Part shown: piece by piece, positions 9,361 through 17,358 of the stretch
Layout: each line of letters opens with the position of its first letter
Numbering within the stretch: the stretch's first letter is position 1
NCBI RefSeq assembly: GCF_030515985.1
Contig: NZ_CP100376.1
Coordinates: forward strand, 156,765 to 179,674
From: Corynebacterium accolens
GTDB taxonomy: Bacteria; Actinomycetota; Actinomycetes; Mycobacteriales; Mycobacteriaceae
Length of the DNA stretch: 22,910 nucleotides
Direction of reading: 5' to 3'
Made by a program: the position numbers and the translations under genes
The notes under the pieces: model-generated
Told to the model about the DNA's origin: nothing
Seen by the model: the letters and a program-made list of their open reading frames with translations, nothing else
The model's database searches: none

Positions 9361-10277
9361 TGACTTCTGCGAATAATGCTTATGTAGGCGGTGCCCTCGA
9401 TCTCAGCCAGGTCAAGGCGCGTGCGGAAGCCCGCCAGCAGGCGCAAGAGCAGCCACAGTCTAACGGAGTCCAGCCATTTTTTACCGTCACCGAGGCGAAT
9501 TTCGAGACCGAGGTGGTGCGCCGCTCCACCGAGGTTCCAGTAGTCGTCCTCATTGGCACCTCGCGCTCTACCCAGTCCGACCAGCTGAAGCAGGACCTGC
9601 AGGAATTAGCCGCGGCGGGAAACCTTAGCTTCCTCGTAGGCTACGTGGATGCGGACGCCACTCCACAGGTCGCGCAGGCCTTCGGCGTGAAGAACCTGCC
9701 TACCGTGGTAGCCATTGGCGCAGGCCAACCGCTGACCAATTTCGAGGGAGCCCAACCGAAGGAGGCCCTTAAGCAGTGGCTGGATAGCTTGGTAGAAAAC
9801 GTCGGACCGCAGCTTAAGGGGCTTGAGCCCGCACCGGCCGCAGCGGAGGAGGAAGAAGAGGACGACCCTCGCCTGCAAGAGGCAGAATCCTTCCTGAACT
9901 CCGGCGATTTCGACGGCGCGATTAAGGTCTACGAATCCATCTTGGAAGCGGAACCGGATAATACGCAGATTAAGCAGGCGCGGGACACAACGAAGCTTCT
10001 CAAGCGGTTGGATCCGGCAAACCAAACCGAGGACCCGATTGCTGCTGCGGATGGGGATAAGGGGGACATCGACAAGCAGATGCGTGCCGCCGATGCCGAA
10101 GTCGTCGCAGGTGCCCCAGAAAAGGCCTTCGACCGCCTCATCGAGGCCATGAAGGTTACCGCCGGCGATGAGAAGGCCCAGCTCAGGGAACGCCTACTTG
10201 AGCTCTTTGGCCTTTTTGCAGGTAATGACCCGCGCGTTCTTGAAGCGCGCACGAAGCTGGCAAGCGCGCTGTATTAA
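9360..10277 (+). CDS. Thioredoxin-like/TPR protein of the YbbN (CnoX) type, cysteine-free
   Basis: The 305-residue protein has a disordered N-terminus (1-36), a thioredoxin fold (about 38-148) with the cis-proline in NLPTVVA (Pro114), an acidic linker at 163-169, and a C-terminal helical TPR-type region (about 170-305, e.g. AESFLNSGDFDGAIKVYES). This layout is that of YbbN/CnoX, a holdase co-chaperone. The redox site is absent: where thioredoxin has CGPC, this protein reads SRST (68-71), and the whole chain contains no cysteine. It should therefore act as a chaperone or scaffold, not a disulfide enzyme. It is coupled to the preceding thiamine-binding-type gene. Mycobacteria have a similar gene (Rv1324). 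Confidence 0.88.
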   Translation: MTSANNAYVGGALDLSQVKARAEARQQAQEQPQSNGVQPFFTVTEANFETEVVRRSTEVPVVVLIGTSRSTQSDQLKQDLQELAAAGNLSFLVGYVDADATPQVAQAFGVKNLPTVVAIGAGQPLTNFEGAQPKEALKQWLDSLVENVGPQLKGLEPAPAAAEEEEEDDPRLQEAESFLNSGDFDGAIKVYESILEAEPDNTQIKQARDTTKLLKRLDPANQTEDPIAAADGDKGDIDKQMRAADAEVVAGAPEKAFDRLIEAMKVTAGDEKAQLRERLLELFGLFAGNDPRVLEARTKLASALY

Positions 10278-10327
10278 AGTCGGCGGAGCTGTGTCAATTA
10301 CTGCGGGTGGTGAATAGATCAGTCACA

Positions 10328-11146
10328 ATGGAAGGCGTGAACGACGTAACCCCAACTGATCAAGACTGGCTCATCGACTTCCGTGGCGTGGAGCTTCGCC
10401 GCGGTGGCAAGCACTTGGTAGGGCCCGTGGACTGGCAGGTCGAGCTCGATGAACGCTGGGTCATCATCGGGCCGAATGGCGCCGGAAAGACCTCCTTGGT
10501 GCGCATGGCGGCCGCGGAGGAATTTCCCTCCAAGGGCACGGCCTTTTTGATGGGCGAGCAAATTGGCAAGACCGATATGCGTGACCTGCGCGCGCTGATT
10601 GGTCTGTCCTCCGCCGCCGTGCAATCGCGCATTCCCGCGGATGAGCGGGTCTATGACCTCGTCATTTCTGCCGGTTACGCGGTCTTGGGCCGGTGGCGCG
10701 AAGAATACCAAGACATGGACTTTTCCCGCGCCGATGACATCTTGGCCCAGGTTGGCGCTAGCCACTTAAAGGACCGTACGTGGACGACGCTTTCGGAAGG
10801 TGAGAAGAAGCGCGTCATCCTCGCCCGCGCCTTGATGTCCAACCCGGAGCTGCTCATCTTGGATGAGCCTTCTGCTGGCATGGACCTTGGCGGGCGCGAA
10901 GATCTCGTGGGATACTTGGGCGATCTCGCGATGGATCCGGATGCCCCGGCCATCGTCATGATTACCCACCACGTGGAAGAAATCCCGTACGGCTTTACCC
11001 ACGCGATGCTTCTGGATGAAGGAAAAGTGGTAGCAAAAGGTCTCATTAACTCCGTGCTGACCTCGGAGAACCTATCCCAGGCCTTCCACCAACCCATTCA
11101 GGTAGATCGTATTGGGCAGCGATACTTTGCCCGCCGGATATCTTAA
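10328..11146 (+). CDS. ABC transporter-type ATPase without membrane partner
   Basis: This is a single ABC ATPase domain of 272 residues. It has a Walker A (GPNGAGKT), the signature LSEGEKKR, Walker B with LLILDEP, a D-loop (SAGMDL) and the switch histidine in MITHH. The sequence resembles the YlmA/ModF-like group of stand-alone ATPases, often annotated as molybdate transport ATPases. No permease or binding protein lies nearby, so transport is unproven; a role on ribosomes or other machinery is equally possible. The start is uncertain: GTG codons at 10307 and 10310, ATG at 10328 and GTG at 10337 are all in frame, and none has a well-placed ribosome site. I chose the ATG. The stop overlaps the NUDIX start (TAATG). 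Confidence 0.85.
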   Translation: MEGVNDVTPTDQDWLIDFRGVELRRGGKHLVGPVDWQVELDERWVIIGPNGAGKTSLVRMAAAEEFPSKGTAFLMGEQIGKTDMRDLRALIGLSSAAVQSRIPADERVYDLVISAGYAVLGRWREEYQDMDFSRADDILAQVGASHLKDRTWTTLSEGEKKRVILARALMSNPELLILDEPSAGMDLGGREDLVGYLGDLAMDPDAPAIVMITHHVEEIPYGFTHAMLLDEGKVVAKGLINSVLTSENLSQAFHQPIQVDRIGQRYFARRIS

Positions 11147-11973
11147 TGAACAACCAGATTCATGACCGGCTCGATGCGATCGACGCCAGCGATACCACCG
11201 GGTTTAACGGTGGGCGCATGGCGGCGACCGTGCTCTTGCTTCGCGATGGCCACGACGGGCTCGAGGTCTGGGTCCAAGAACGCGTGAGCACCATGCGTAA
11301 CTACCCGGGCCATGCCGTATTCCCTGGCGGTGGGGTAGACCCGCGCGATTTCCCACCGCGTTCGTGGGATTCCGGTGATTTGTGGGCTGGAAAGTCCGTT
11401 GTGGCTATGGCTCGGCGGATGGGCGTGACCAAGTACAAAGCCCACGCCCTCGTCTTCGCCGCGGCCCGCGAGCTCTTCGAGGAATCCGGTACCTTGTTTG
11501 CGATCCGGGATGACGGCACGATTTCTAATGCGCGCCGGTATCACCGCGAGCGCAGGCTCCTAGAAAGCCACACCATCTCCTTTACCGAGTTCCTTAGTAA
11601 TAACGGGATGCGCGTCGATGCCGATATGCTCCTCCCATGGGCCCGGTGGGTAGGGCAAAGCAAAAACCATTGGTTCGATACATTTTTCTTCGTTGGCCTG
11701 CTTCCGAGCGGGCAGGAGCCGGACGGGGACACTCACGAAGCAGATGATGCCGGATGGTTTTCGCCGCAGCTCATCCTAGAGGGCTGGCGGGCCGGACTCG
11801 TCCGCCTCGTAGTTCCTACATGGGCGCAAATGCAACGGTTATGCAAGTACTCCACCGTCCAAGAGGTGCTTGATGATGCCTCCTCGTCCGACCTTCGCCC
11901 CGTCATCGGCGATCCCCGCGATGACCCGCAGTATGCGGAATATTTCGCCACCACCCCTACAGAGCGCATATGA
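11146..11973 (+). CDS. NUDIX hydrolase, NUDT19/CoA-pyrophosphatase-like
   Basis: NUDIX enzymes cleave nucleoside diphosphates linked to another group. The 275-residue protein carries the motif in two pieces: the glycine loop FPGGGVDPRD (59-68) and, about 40 residues later, the helix AARELFEESGTLF (106-118) with the metal-binding glutamates 109, 112 and 113. An insertion at this place is known from the NUDT19-like branch, whose members split CoA and related compounds; the substrate here is inference. The start overlaps the stop of the ABC gene by one base, and the end overlaps the methyltransferase by four (ATGA), so the three are probably one translational unit. Confidence 0.85.
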   Translation: MNNQIHDRLDAIDASDTTGFNGGRMAATVLLLRDGHDGLEVWVQERVSTMRNYPGHAVFPGGGVDPRDFPPRSWDSGDLWAGKSVVAMARRMGVTKYKAHALVFAAARELFEESGTLFAIRDDGTISNARRYHRERRLLESHTISFTEFLSNNGMRVDADMLLPWARWVGQSKNHWFDTFFFVGLLPSGQEPDGDTHEADDAGWFSPQLILEGWRAGLVRLVVPTWAQMQRLCKYSTVQEVLDDASSSDLRPVIGDPRDDPQYAEYFATTPTERI

Positions 11974-13103
11974 GTTTTAACCTCGATGAAGTCCGTTTCT
12001 TAAGCGAGCACAACGCCGAACTGGCTAGCTTGGACTTGGATCTGAGCAAGGCTTCGCAGCTGAAGGATCTAGAAAAGCTGAAAGCAGCCTACGGCGATTA
12101 TGCGCGCTGCGCCATGGAGCTACTCACAGCCCGGCGGGGCGGAAAGCTGCCCGAGACCTGGCTTATGGATGCCGATTCCGCGCAGCAAGCCACCCCGCTG
12201 TCGGTTGCGCGCTATCGCTCAGAATTCCTGCAGCACCAGGGAATGCGCACCGTCCACGATGTCACGTGTTCCATCGGTACCGAAGGCTATGGATCGAGCC
12301 TTGACTACTTCGGTTCCGATATCGATGCCTCCCGCCTTGCCATGGCCCGGCATAATTTGGCTTCTAACGCGTTCTTTCAAGCAGATGCACTCACCACCAC
12401 CTCTACCGCGGACGTCATTATCGCCGATCCCGCCCGTAGGAAGGCGGGGCGGCGGATTTCTCGCCCGGAGGATTTGCTGCCACCGCTACCGGACCTGATC
12501 GCCGCGCACAGGGACGCACACGTGGCCATTAAGTGCGCACCCGGCCTTGATTTTAGTGACTGGGACGGATTGGTCACCGTCAGCAGCGTCAATGGGGCAG
12601 TTAAGGAAGCGTGCCTCTACACACCAGGCCTCGGAACGGGCAAGCAGGCAGTGATGATTCAGGGGGAGTCAGTTGACGTCCTCACGGATGAAGAGCAGAA
12701 CCTGCCAGACGCTGGCGCAATCGGCACCTACCTCATTGATCCAGATGGGGCAGTGGTGCGTGCTGGACTCGTGCAGCACTATGCGGCGCGCGAGGGGTTG
12801 TGGCAGATCGATCCGCGAATTGCGTACCTGACGGGCGAGCGCATTCCGCAGGGGACGTCGGGATTTCCATTCATAGAAAAGGTCCCCCTAAAGCGCCTAA
12901 AATCTGTACTAAAGGCCTATGATGCAGGAATCCTAGAAATCCTTGTGCGCGGCGTCGATGTTGACCCTGACCAGCTAAGGAAACAGATGAAGCTGAAAGG
13001 ATCGCGGTCTTTCGCGGTCATCATTACGCGAATTGGCTCACAGGGTATCGCGTTGCTTTGCCAACCCCGAGTATTATCGTCCGAAGATAATTACGCAATA
13101 TAA
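11970..13103 (+). CDS. SAM-dependent methyltransferase with THUMP-like C-terminal domain
   Basis: The 377-residue protein has a helical N-terminal part (1-90), a class I methyltransferase core and a C-terminal domain (about 300-377) of the THUMP-like type. Motif I is DVTCSIGTEG (97-106), the acidic ribose contact is GSDIDA (115-120) and motif IV is DPARRKAG (153-160). A DPAR in place of NPPY argues against N6-adenine chemistry. Such proteins are widespread in actinobacteria. RNA is the likely substrate because THUMP-type domains bind RNA, but the target is unknown. The ATG overlaps the NUDIX stop (ATGA). The 3' end contains the presumed promoter region of etfB. Confidence 0.85.
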   Translation: MSFNLDEVRFLSEHNAELASLDLDLSKASQLKDLEKLKAAYGDYARCAMELLTARRGGKLPETWLMDADSAQQATPLSVARYRSEFLQHQGMRTVHDVTCSIGTEGYGSSLDYFGSDIDASRLAMARHNLASNAFFQADALTTTSTADVIIADPARRKAGRRISRPEDLLPPLPDLIAAHRDAHVAIKCAPGLDFSDWDGLVTVSSVNGAVKEACLYTPGLGTGKQAVMIQGESVDVLTDEEQNLPDAGAIGTYLIDPDGAVVRAGLVQHYAAREGLWQIDPRIAYLTGERIPQGTSGFPFIEKVPLKRLKSVLKAYDAGILEILVRGVDVDPDQLRKQMKLKGSRSFAVIITRIGSQGIALLCQPRVLSSEDNYAI

Positions 13104-13104
13104 A
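13073..13104 (+). promoter_or_regulatory. Candidate etfB promoter with inverted repeat
   Basis: TATAAA at 13099-13104 is a good -10 box, about 26 bases before the etfB ATG. Just upstream, ATTATC (13073-13078) and GATAAT (13086-13091) form a 6-bp inverted repeat with a seven-base spacer, placed where a -35 region or operator would be. No clear -35 hexamer is visible. Confidence 0.35.
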
Positions 13105-13129
13105 TCTATCGGAAAGGTGAGTGCCCCCA

Positions 13130-13912
13130 ATGCCAACGATTGTGGCTCTGGTCAAGCATGTACCGGATACGTGGTCCACCAAATCTTTGGAGGATGACCA
13201 TACCCTGGATCGCACCTCCGTGGACAACATCATTGATGAGATTAATGAATACTCCGTGGAACAGGCGTTGCGCCTGCGCGATGAAAATCCGGATGAAAAC
13301 TACCGTGTTGTGGCTTTAACGATGGGCCCCGCACAAGCAGATGAGGCCCTCCGCAAGGCGCTTGCGATGGGTGCAGATGACGCGGTCCTCGTTTCCGATG
13401 ACGCCCTAGCCGGCGCCGATGCACTGTCTACCGCGTGGACCCTGAACGCAGCGATTAACACGCTAGAGGATGTCCAATTGATCACCTTGGGCAATGAGGC
13501 TTCCGATGCCTCGACCGGAACGCTCGCGGGACTGCTCGCTGAATACCGCCAGCTGCCCGCCTTGACCGAGCTGCAACAGGTGGAACTTTCGGGCGGCGCG
13601 GTAAAAGGTAGCCGCGAGGACGCCCGCGGAACCTGGGTGCTCGAGGCCGCCCTTCCTGCGATTATTTCCGTCACCGATAAGGCGGATAAGCCGCGCTTCC
13701 CCAACTTCAAGGGGCTCATGGCTGCAAAGAAGGCGGAGATCACCACTCTGAGCGTGGCGGACCTGGGCATTGATGCCATTGCGCCCACCACGACCGTTAC
13801 CGAATCCTCCAAGCGCCCGCCGCGAACGGCCGGCGAGGTTATCTCTGAGCCGCAGCCGCAGGATGCTGCGAAGAAGATTGCTGACTTCCTAGCCGCAAAG
13901 AACTTGATTTAG
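13130..13912 (+). CDS. etfB: Electron transfer flavoprotein, beta subunit
   Basis: EtfB pairs with EtfA to take electrons from acyl-CoA and related dehydrogenases and hand them to a quinone reductase. The 260-residue protein opens with [13 protein letters not shown] and shows the AMP-binding region [31 protein letters not shown], broken here by normal variation. The conserved stretch [18 protein letters not shown] is present as [19 protein letters not shown] chose the ATG at 13130, nine bases after AGGTGA; an in-frame GTG at 13121 would add three residues. The stop is eight bases before etfA. It appears to be the first gene of an etfB-etfA-desulfurase operon. Confidence 0.95.
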   Translation: MPTIVALVKHVPDTWSTKSLEDDHTLDRTSVDNIIDEINEYSVEQALRLRDENPDENYRVVALTMGPAQADEALRKALAMGADDAVLVSDDALAGADALSTAWTLNAAINTLEDVQLITLGNEASDASTGTLAGLLAEYRQLPALTELQQVELSGGAVKGSREDARGTWVLEAALPAIISVTDKADKPRFPNFKGLMAAKKAEITTLSVADLGIDAIAPTTTVTESSKRPPRTAGEVISEPQPQDAAKKIADFLAAKNLI

Positions 13913-13920
13913 GAGTAGAA

Positions 13921-14862
13921 ATGTCTCACGTTTACGTACTTGTTGAACACGATGCAGACAGCATTCTCCCCGTTACCGGTGAGCTCATTACCGCCGCACG
14001 CGAATTGGGGACGGTGTCTGCGGTGGTCGTCGGCAAGCAGGCAGATGCCTTCGATGCCGAGCTAGCCGCCCTCGGCGCCGCCCAGGTGGTGCAGGCAACG
14101 GCGGAGGATTATGACCAGCGCCTGGTGACCCCTGAGGTAGATGCCTTGCACGCCCTGGGCGCAGCCAATCCGGCGCCAATCGTCCTGGCCGCCAGCCCGA
14201 CGAATAACGAGATTGCGGGCCGCCTGTCCGCTCGCCTGGCTTCCGGCGCGCTCGCGAATGTGGATTCCATCAAGGCGGATGGCTCTGCAACCATGACCAT
14301 TTTCGGTGGCACCTACGAGACCACCTCGCAGGCTTCCGGCAGCTGCCCGATCTATACCCTGCAGCCCGGCTCGGTTGCGGCGGATCCTCAGCAGGTGGAA
14401 GCCCAGCCAGCCTCCATGCCGCTGCCTGCGACAACCGAGAAGGATGTCAAGGTTAATTCCTTTACTCCCGCTGAGAAGTCCGCTCGTCCCGAGCTCACCG
14501 CAGCCAAGGTCGTGGTCTCCGGCGGCCGCGGCGTGGGCGATAACTTCGCCGAGATCGTCGAGCCGCTTGCCGATGCCCTCGGTGGCGCCGTCGGTGCCAC
14601 CCGCGACGCCGTCGATGAAGGCTTCTACGATGCCACCCACCAGGTGGGCCAGACTGGCGTGACCGTGTCGCCAGATCTCTACATTGGCCTGGGCATTTCC
14701 GGTGCCATTCAGCACACCTCGGGCATGCAGACCTCCGGCACCATCGTGGTGGTCAACCAGGACCAGGATGAGCCGTTCTTCCAGATCGCAGATCTCGGCG
14801 TTGTCGGCGACCTGCACGAAATTGCCCCAGCCCTGACCGAGGAATTGAAGGCACGCCAGTAA
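13921..14862 (+). CDS. etfA: Electron transfer flavoprotein, alpha subunit
   Basis: EtfA carries the FAD of the heterodimer. In this 313-residue protein the C-terminal FAD domain is clear: [11 protein letters not shown] (197-207), the Q(V)GQTG loop at 241-246, [15 protein letters not shown] (256-270) and the final [13 protein letters not shown]. The N-terminal half is the divergent Rossmann-like domain. AGGAG overlaps the etfB stop region six bases before the ATG, and the etfA stop overlaps the next start (TAATG). No acyl-CoA dehydrogenase or ETF-quinone oxidoreductase gene is in the window, so the electron donors are unknown. Confidence 0.96.
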   Translation: MSHVYVLVEHDADSILPVTGELITAARELGTVSAVVVGKQADAFDAELAALGAAQVVQATAEDYDQRLVTPEVDALHALGAANPAPIVLAASPTNNEIAGRLSARLASGALANVDSIKADGSATMTIFGGTYETTSQASGSCPIYTLQPGSVAADPQQVEAQPASMPLPATTEKDVKVNSFTPAEKSARPELTAAKVVVSGGRGVGDNFAEIVEPLADALGGAVGATRDAVDEGFYDATHQVGQTGVTVSPDLYIGLGISGAIQHTSGMQTSGTIVVVNQDQDEPFFQIADLGVVGDLHEIAPALTEELKARQ

Positions 14863-15977
14863 TGCCGCACTATTTCGACTACGCAGCAACCCAGCCGATG
14901 CGCCAATCCGCCATCGACGCATGGGTTGCCGCCTCCGGCTCGCTTAACTCCAGCGCCCAGTACGCCTCTGGCCGCAGGGCACGCTCCGTGCTTGACGATG
15001 CCCGCGAGAAAGTCGCCTCCCTCCTTGGGTGCGAACCCATCGAGGTCGTCTTTACCTCCTCTGGCACCGAGGCGGATAACATCGCTATCCAGGGCCTTTA
15101 TGCGGCGGGAAACACCAACCGCATCATCTCGACGGATATTGAGCACCCAGCCGTGCGCGATACCGTTGGCAAGCTTGCCCAAGCCGGCGCCACCGTGGAC
15201 CTACTCCCCGTGGACCGCAGCGGGCATATTAGCGATGGGGGCGCCTTCGCGGAGCCTGCCGATCTTGCCACCTGCATGTGGGCCAATAACGAAACCGGGG
15301 CGATTCAGCCAATCGAGGAGCTTGCCTCCCTCGCGCAACAATCCGGTATTCCCATGCACGTGGATGCTGTGCAGGTAGCGGGCAAGCTGCCCATCAATTT
15401 CGCGGAGTTGGGCATCACAACGCTCGCCGCCAGCGCCCACAAGTTTGGCGGCCCGCGCGGCATCGGCGTGCTATTAGCCAAGCGCACCCCAGCGCCGCAG
15501 CCGATTTCCTATGGCGGCGGCCAAGAGCGTGGACTACGCCCAGGCACCGTGGACGTCGCCAGCGCCTCGGCGCTCGCCGCTGCCTTGGAAGAGTCGATTG
15601 CCGAAAGCGCTGCCGAGGGCGAGCGCATCGCTGGACTCCGGAACAAGCTGCGGGATCGGATCCTTTCTTCCATTGACAACGTCGTGGTGAATTCCACCGA
15701 GCCATGCTTGCCGTCGCACCTACACGTTTCTTTCCCCGGCACTGATGGCGACAGCCTCATCATGCTGCTGGATTCGCTGCAGATTGAGGCATCGACTGGC
15801 AGTGCCTGCAGCGCAGGCGTCAACCGCATGTCCCACGTGCTTTCTGCAATGGGTGTCAGCGAGGATGAAGGAATTGGATCCCTCCGGTTTACCTTGGGGC
15901 GCCTTACCTCCGAAGACGATGTGGATTACATGCTCGCGCACTTGCCAGATGTTGTTGCTCGGGCCCGCACGGTTTAG
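14862..15977 (+). CDS. Cysteine desulfurase (IscS/NifS family)
   Basis: The enzyme uses PLP to pull sulfur from cysteine and passes it on as a persulfide. Visible in the 371-residue protein are the N-terminal YFDYAATQP, His95 in EHPAV, Asp168 in HVDAVQ, the PLP lysine Lys194 in SAHKFGGPRG and the sulfur-carrying Cys316 on the short loop STGSACSAG. Its place beside etfBA and upstream of mnmA matches, from memory, the iscS (Rv3025c)-trmU (Rv3024c) pairing of mycobacteria, so sulfur delivery to MnmA for tRNA thiolation is the likely job. It is coupled to etfA through TAATG and runs four bases into the convergent HNH gene. Confidence 0.94.
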   Translation: MPHYFDYAATQPMRQSAIDAWVAASGSLNSSAQYASGRRARSVLDDAREKVASLLGCEPIEVVFTSSGTEADNIAIQGLYAAGNTNRIISTDIEHPAVRDTVGKLAQAGATVDLLPVDRSGHISDGGAFAEPADLATCMWANNETGAIQPIEELASLAQQSGIPMHVDAVQVAGKLPINFAELGITTLAASAHKFGGPRGIGVLLAKRTPAPQPISYGGGQERGLRPGTVDVASASALAAALEESIAESAAEGERIAGLRNKLRDRILSSIDNVVVNSTEPCLPSHLHVSFPGTDGDSLIMLLDSLQIEASTGSACSAGVNRMSHVLSAMGVSEDEGIGSLRFTLGRLTSEDDVDYMLAHLPDVVARARTV

Positions 15978-17152
15978 GTATCAGCCCTTTCTTTGGCAGC
16001 ATTGCGCCGCGCGGCGATTGCCTGGGCAACGGTGAGCGCCCAGTTCTTATTCTTCGCCGCTAGCGGCCCCTGCGGTTCGTCGTATTCCCACCGCCCGTCT
16101 TGGAAGAGCCAGATAATGTCTCCGCTGTGCGGATCCATGATGTAAAAGGCGCTTTTATCCGTTTTTACATTGTGATGGTGCTGGCACAACGAGGCCAAAT
16201 TTCCCGCCGTTGTTTTTCCTCCCTCTGAGAAATCGATCCGGTGGTCCTTCTGGCACCTGTAGGCCGGGCGGTTGCATCCAGGCCAGCGGCACACACCATC
16301 GCGACCTTCCACATAGGCACCGATGAGCGGCGGCGTGGAGTAGGCCGGGCTTACCCTTGTTTCCGCCTGGTCCATATCCCGTGTCGTAGTCGGGGTTAGC
16401 CGGTCTGCGGTATCAGGGTGTACCCATCCATAGCCCTGGATAAAACCGGGAGCCGCTTTTATATCGCTGGCGCGGTACATATATAGATGCACCTGAGATT
16501 TATCTTCGACGGTTCCGAGGATCAGCTGGGCTAGGGCATCGGCCTTGCTGATTCCGTGTTCTTCCGCCGTGCGCTGAACAACCTCGTCAATGAGGATGAG
16601 CGCGTCTTCGTCGAACTCTACGTTTAACCCTGCTCGTCCGCCCGCGGTGGGGTAGATGAAATAGGATTCATTTCGCGCGTCCTCTTCCTCGGGCTCCTTG
16701 TCTCCCGTAGAGTCCGGGGATTCCATCGTGATGAGCCCATTGAGCTTTCGACGCAGGGCAGCGTTCGATGGAAAACTTTGGCCCGGCTTTGTGGGAGTGA
16801 GGTACTTTTCTAATTCTGCGTCTATGCGCTGAAGGATGCGGCTGTCTACCTCGCCAAGTTTGCTCAAGACCGCATCGATGGTGATAAGCCGAGAGAAGTC
16901 GAGGAAGTAGTGGGTTTCCTGCAGCAGTTGGGTGCGCGGCAACTCTTCTAAGCGGTACAGGGCCATGGTGATATCCCTCGTGCGCCGCTCGCTTAAGCCG
17001 GTGCGACCCGCTAAGATATGGCACGAGATATCGAAATCGTCTTCTAGGCTTGGTTTAATTTCCTTCCAGAGTCGGTAGTCGGACTTTCTATTGCAGGTGG
17101 CACTAACCGCGATGTCATCGTGTGGGTCAGTGATGAGGTAGTAGGGTTCCAC
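15974..17152 (-). CDS. HNH nuclease-domain protein of the 13E12/DUF222 type
   Basis: This 392-residue protein ends in an intact HNH zinc-nuclease domain: CRWPGC (288-293), KDHRIDF with Asp303-His304, Asn318 in GNLASLC, Cys323 and HHH (325-327). The helical N-terminal two thirds, including ISKADALAQLILG (201-213), fits the 13E12/DUF222 family, abundant in actinobacteria and of unknown role; several mycobacterial members are LexA-regulated. The start is a GTG with a GGGGGAT stretch about nine bases upstream. A likely promoter with a LexA-like box lies 90-120 bases upstream. It is convergent with the desulfurase, with overlapping stop codons. DNA cleavage is inferred from the motif, not shown. 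Confidence 0.87.
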   Translation of the reverse strand: MEPYYLITDPHDDIAVSATCNRKSDYRLWKEIKPSLEDDFDISCHILAGRTGLSERRTRDITMALYRLEELPRTQLLQETHYFLDFSRLITIDAVLSKLGEVDSRILQRIDAELEKYLTPTKPGQSFPSNAALRRKLNGLITMESPDSTGDKEPEEEDARNESYFIYPTAGGRAGLNVEFDEDALILIDEVVQRTAEEHGISKADALAQLILGTVEDKSQVHLYMYRASDIKAAPGFIQGYGWVHPDTADRLTPTTTRDMDQAETRVSPAYSTPPLIGAYVEGRDGVCRWPGCNRPAYRCQKDHRIDFSEGGKTTAGNLASLCQHHHNVKTDKSAFYIMDPHSGDIIWLFQDGRWEYDEPQGPLAAKNKNWALTVAQAIAARRNAAKERADT

Positions 17153-17238
17153 GGCGATTATCCCCCGAATTTCGCACTAAGTTTCTAATTTCCATAGCTT
17201 CACCATAAGCCACCCACTCAACCCCCGCAAGCCGAAAA

Positions 17239-17270
17239 GCGAATATCTGTTCTATATGGTACATTTTCAA
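17239..17270 (-). promoter_or_regulatory. Candidate promoter with LexA-like box for the HNH gene
   Basis: On the reverse strand TTGAAA (17270-17265) and GATATT (17247-17242) are 17 bases apart, a plausible -35/-10 pair. Overlapping the -10, bases 17254-17239 read TAGAACAGATATTCGC. Against the SOS-box pattern TCGAAC-N4-GTTCGA this matches nine of twelve defined positions, and the half-sites are correctly spaced. A repressor bound there would block the promoter. Confidence 0.4.
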
Positions 17271-17341
17271 CGAAATTGTCTACGCGAGTGAAAAATTTGT
17301 CTCCAAGGTGCGTGTGTTGCAAATGTGGTTAGTGTGAATGA

Positions 17342-17351
17342 TTGTTAGACT
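17342..17351 (+). promoter_or_regulatory. Extended -10 promoter giving a leaderless lysozyme message
   Basis: TGTTAGACT at 17343-17351 is an extended -10 element (TGN plus TAGACT). It ends seven bases before the ATG at 17359, so the expected transcription start coincides with the start codon. No Shine-Dalgarno sequence precedes that ATG. The rest of the 17153-17358 gap holds only the divergent HNH promoter described separately. Confidence 0.45.
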
Positions 17352-17358
17352 CTCGCGC

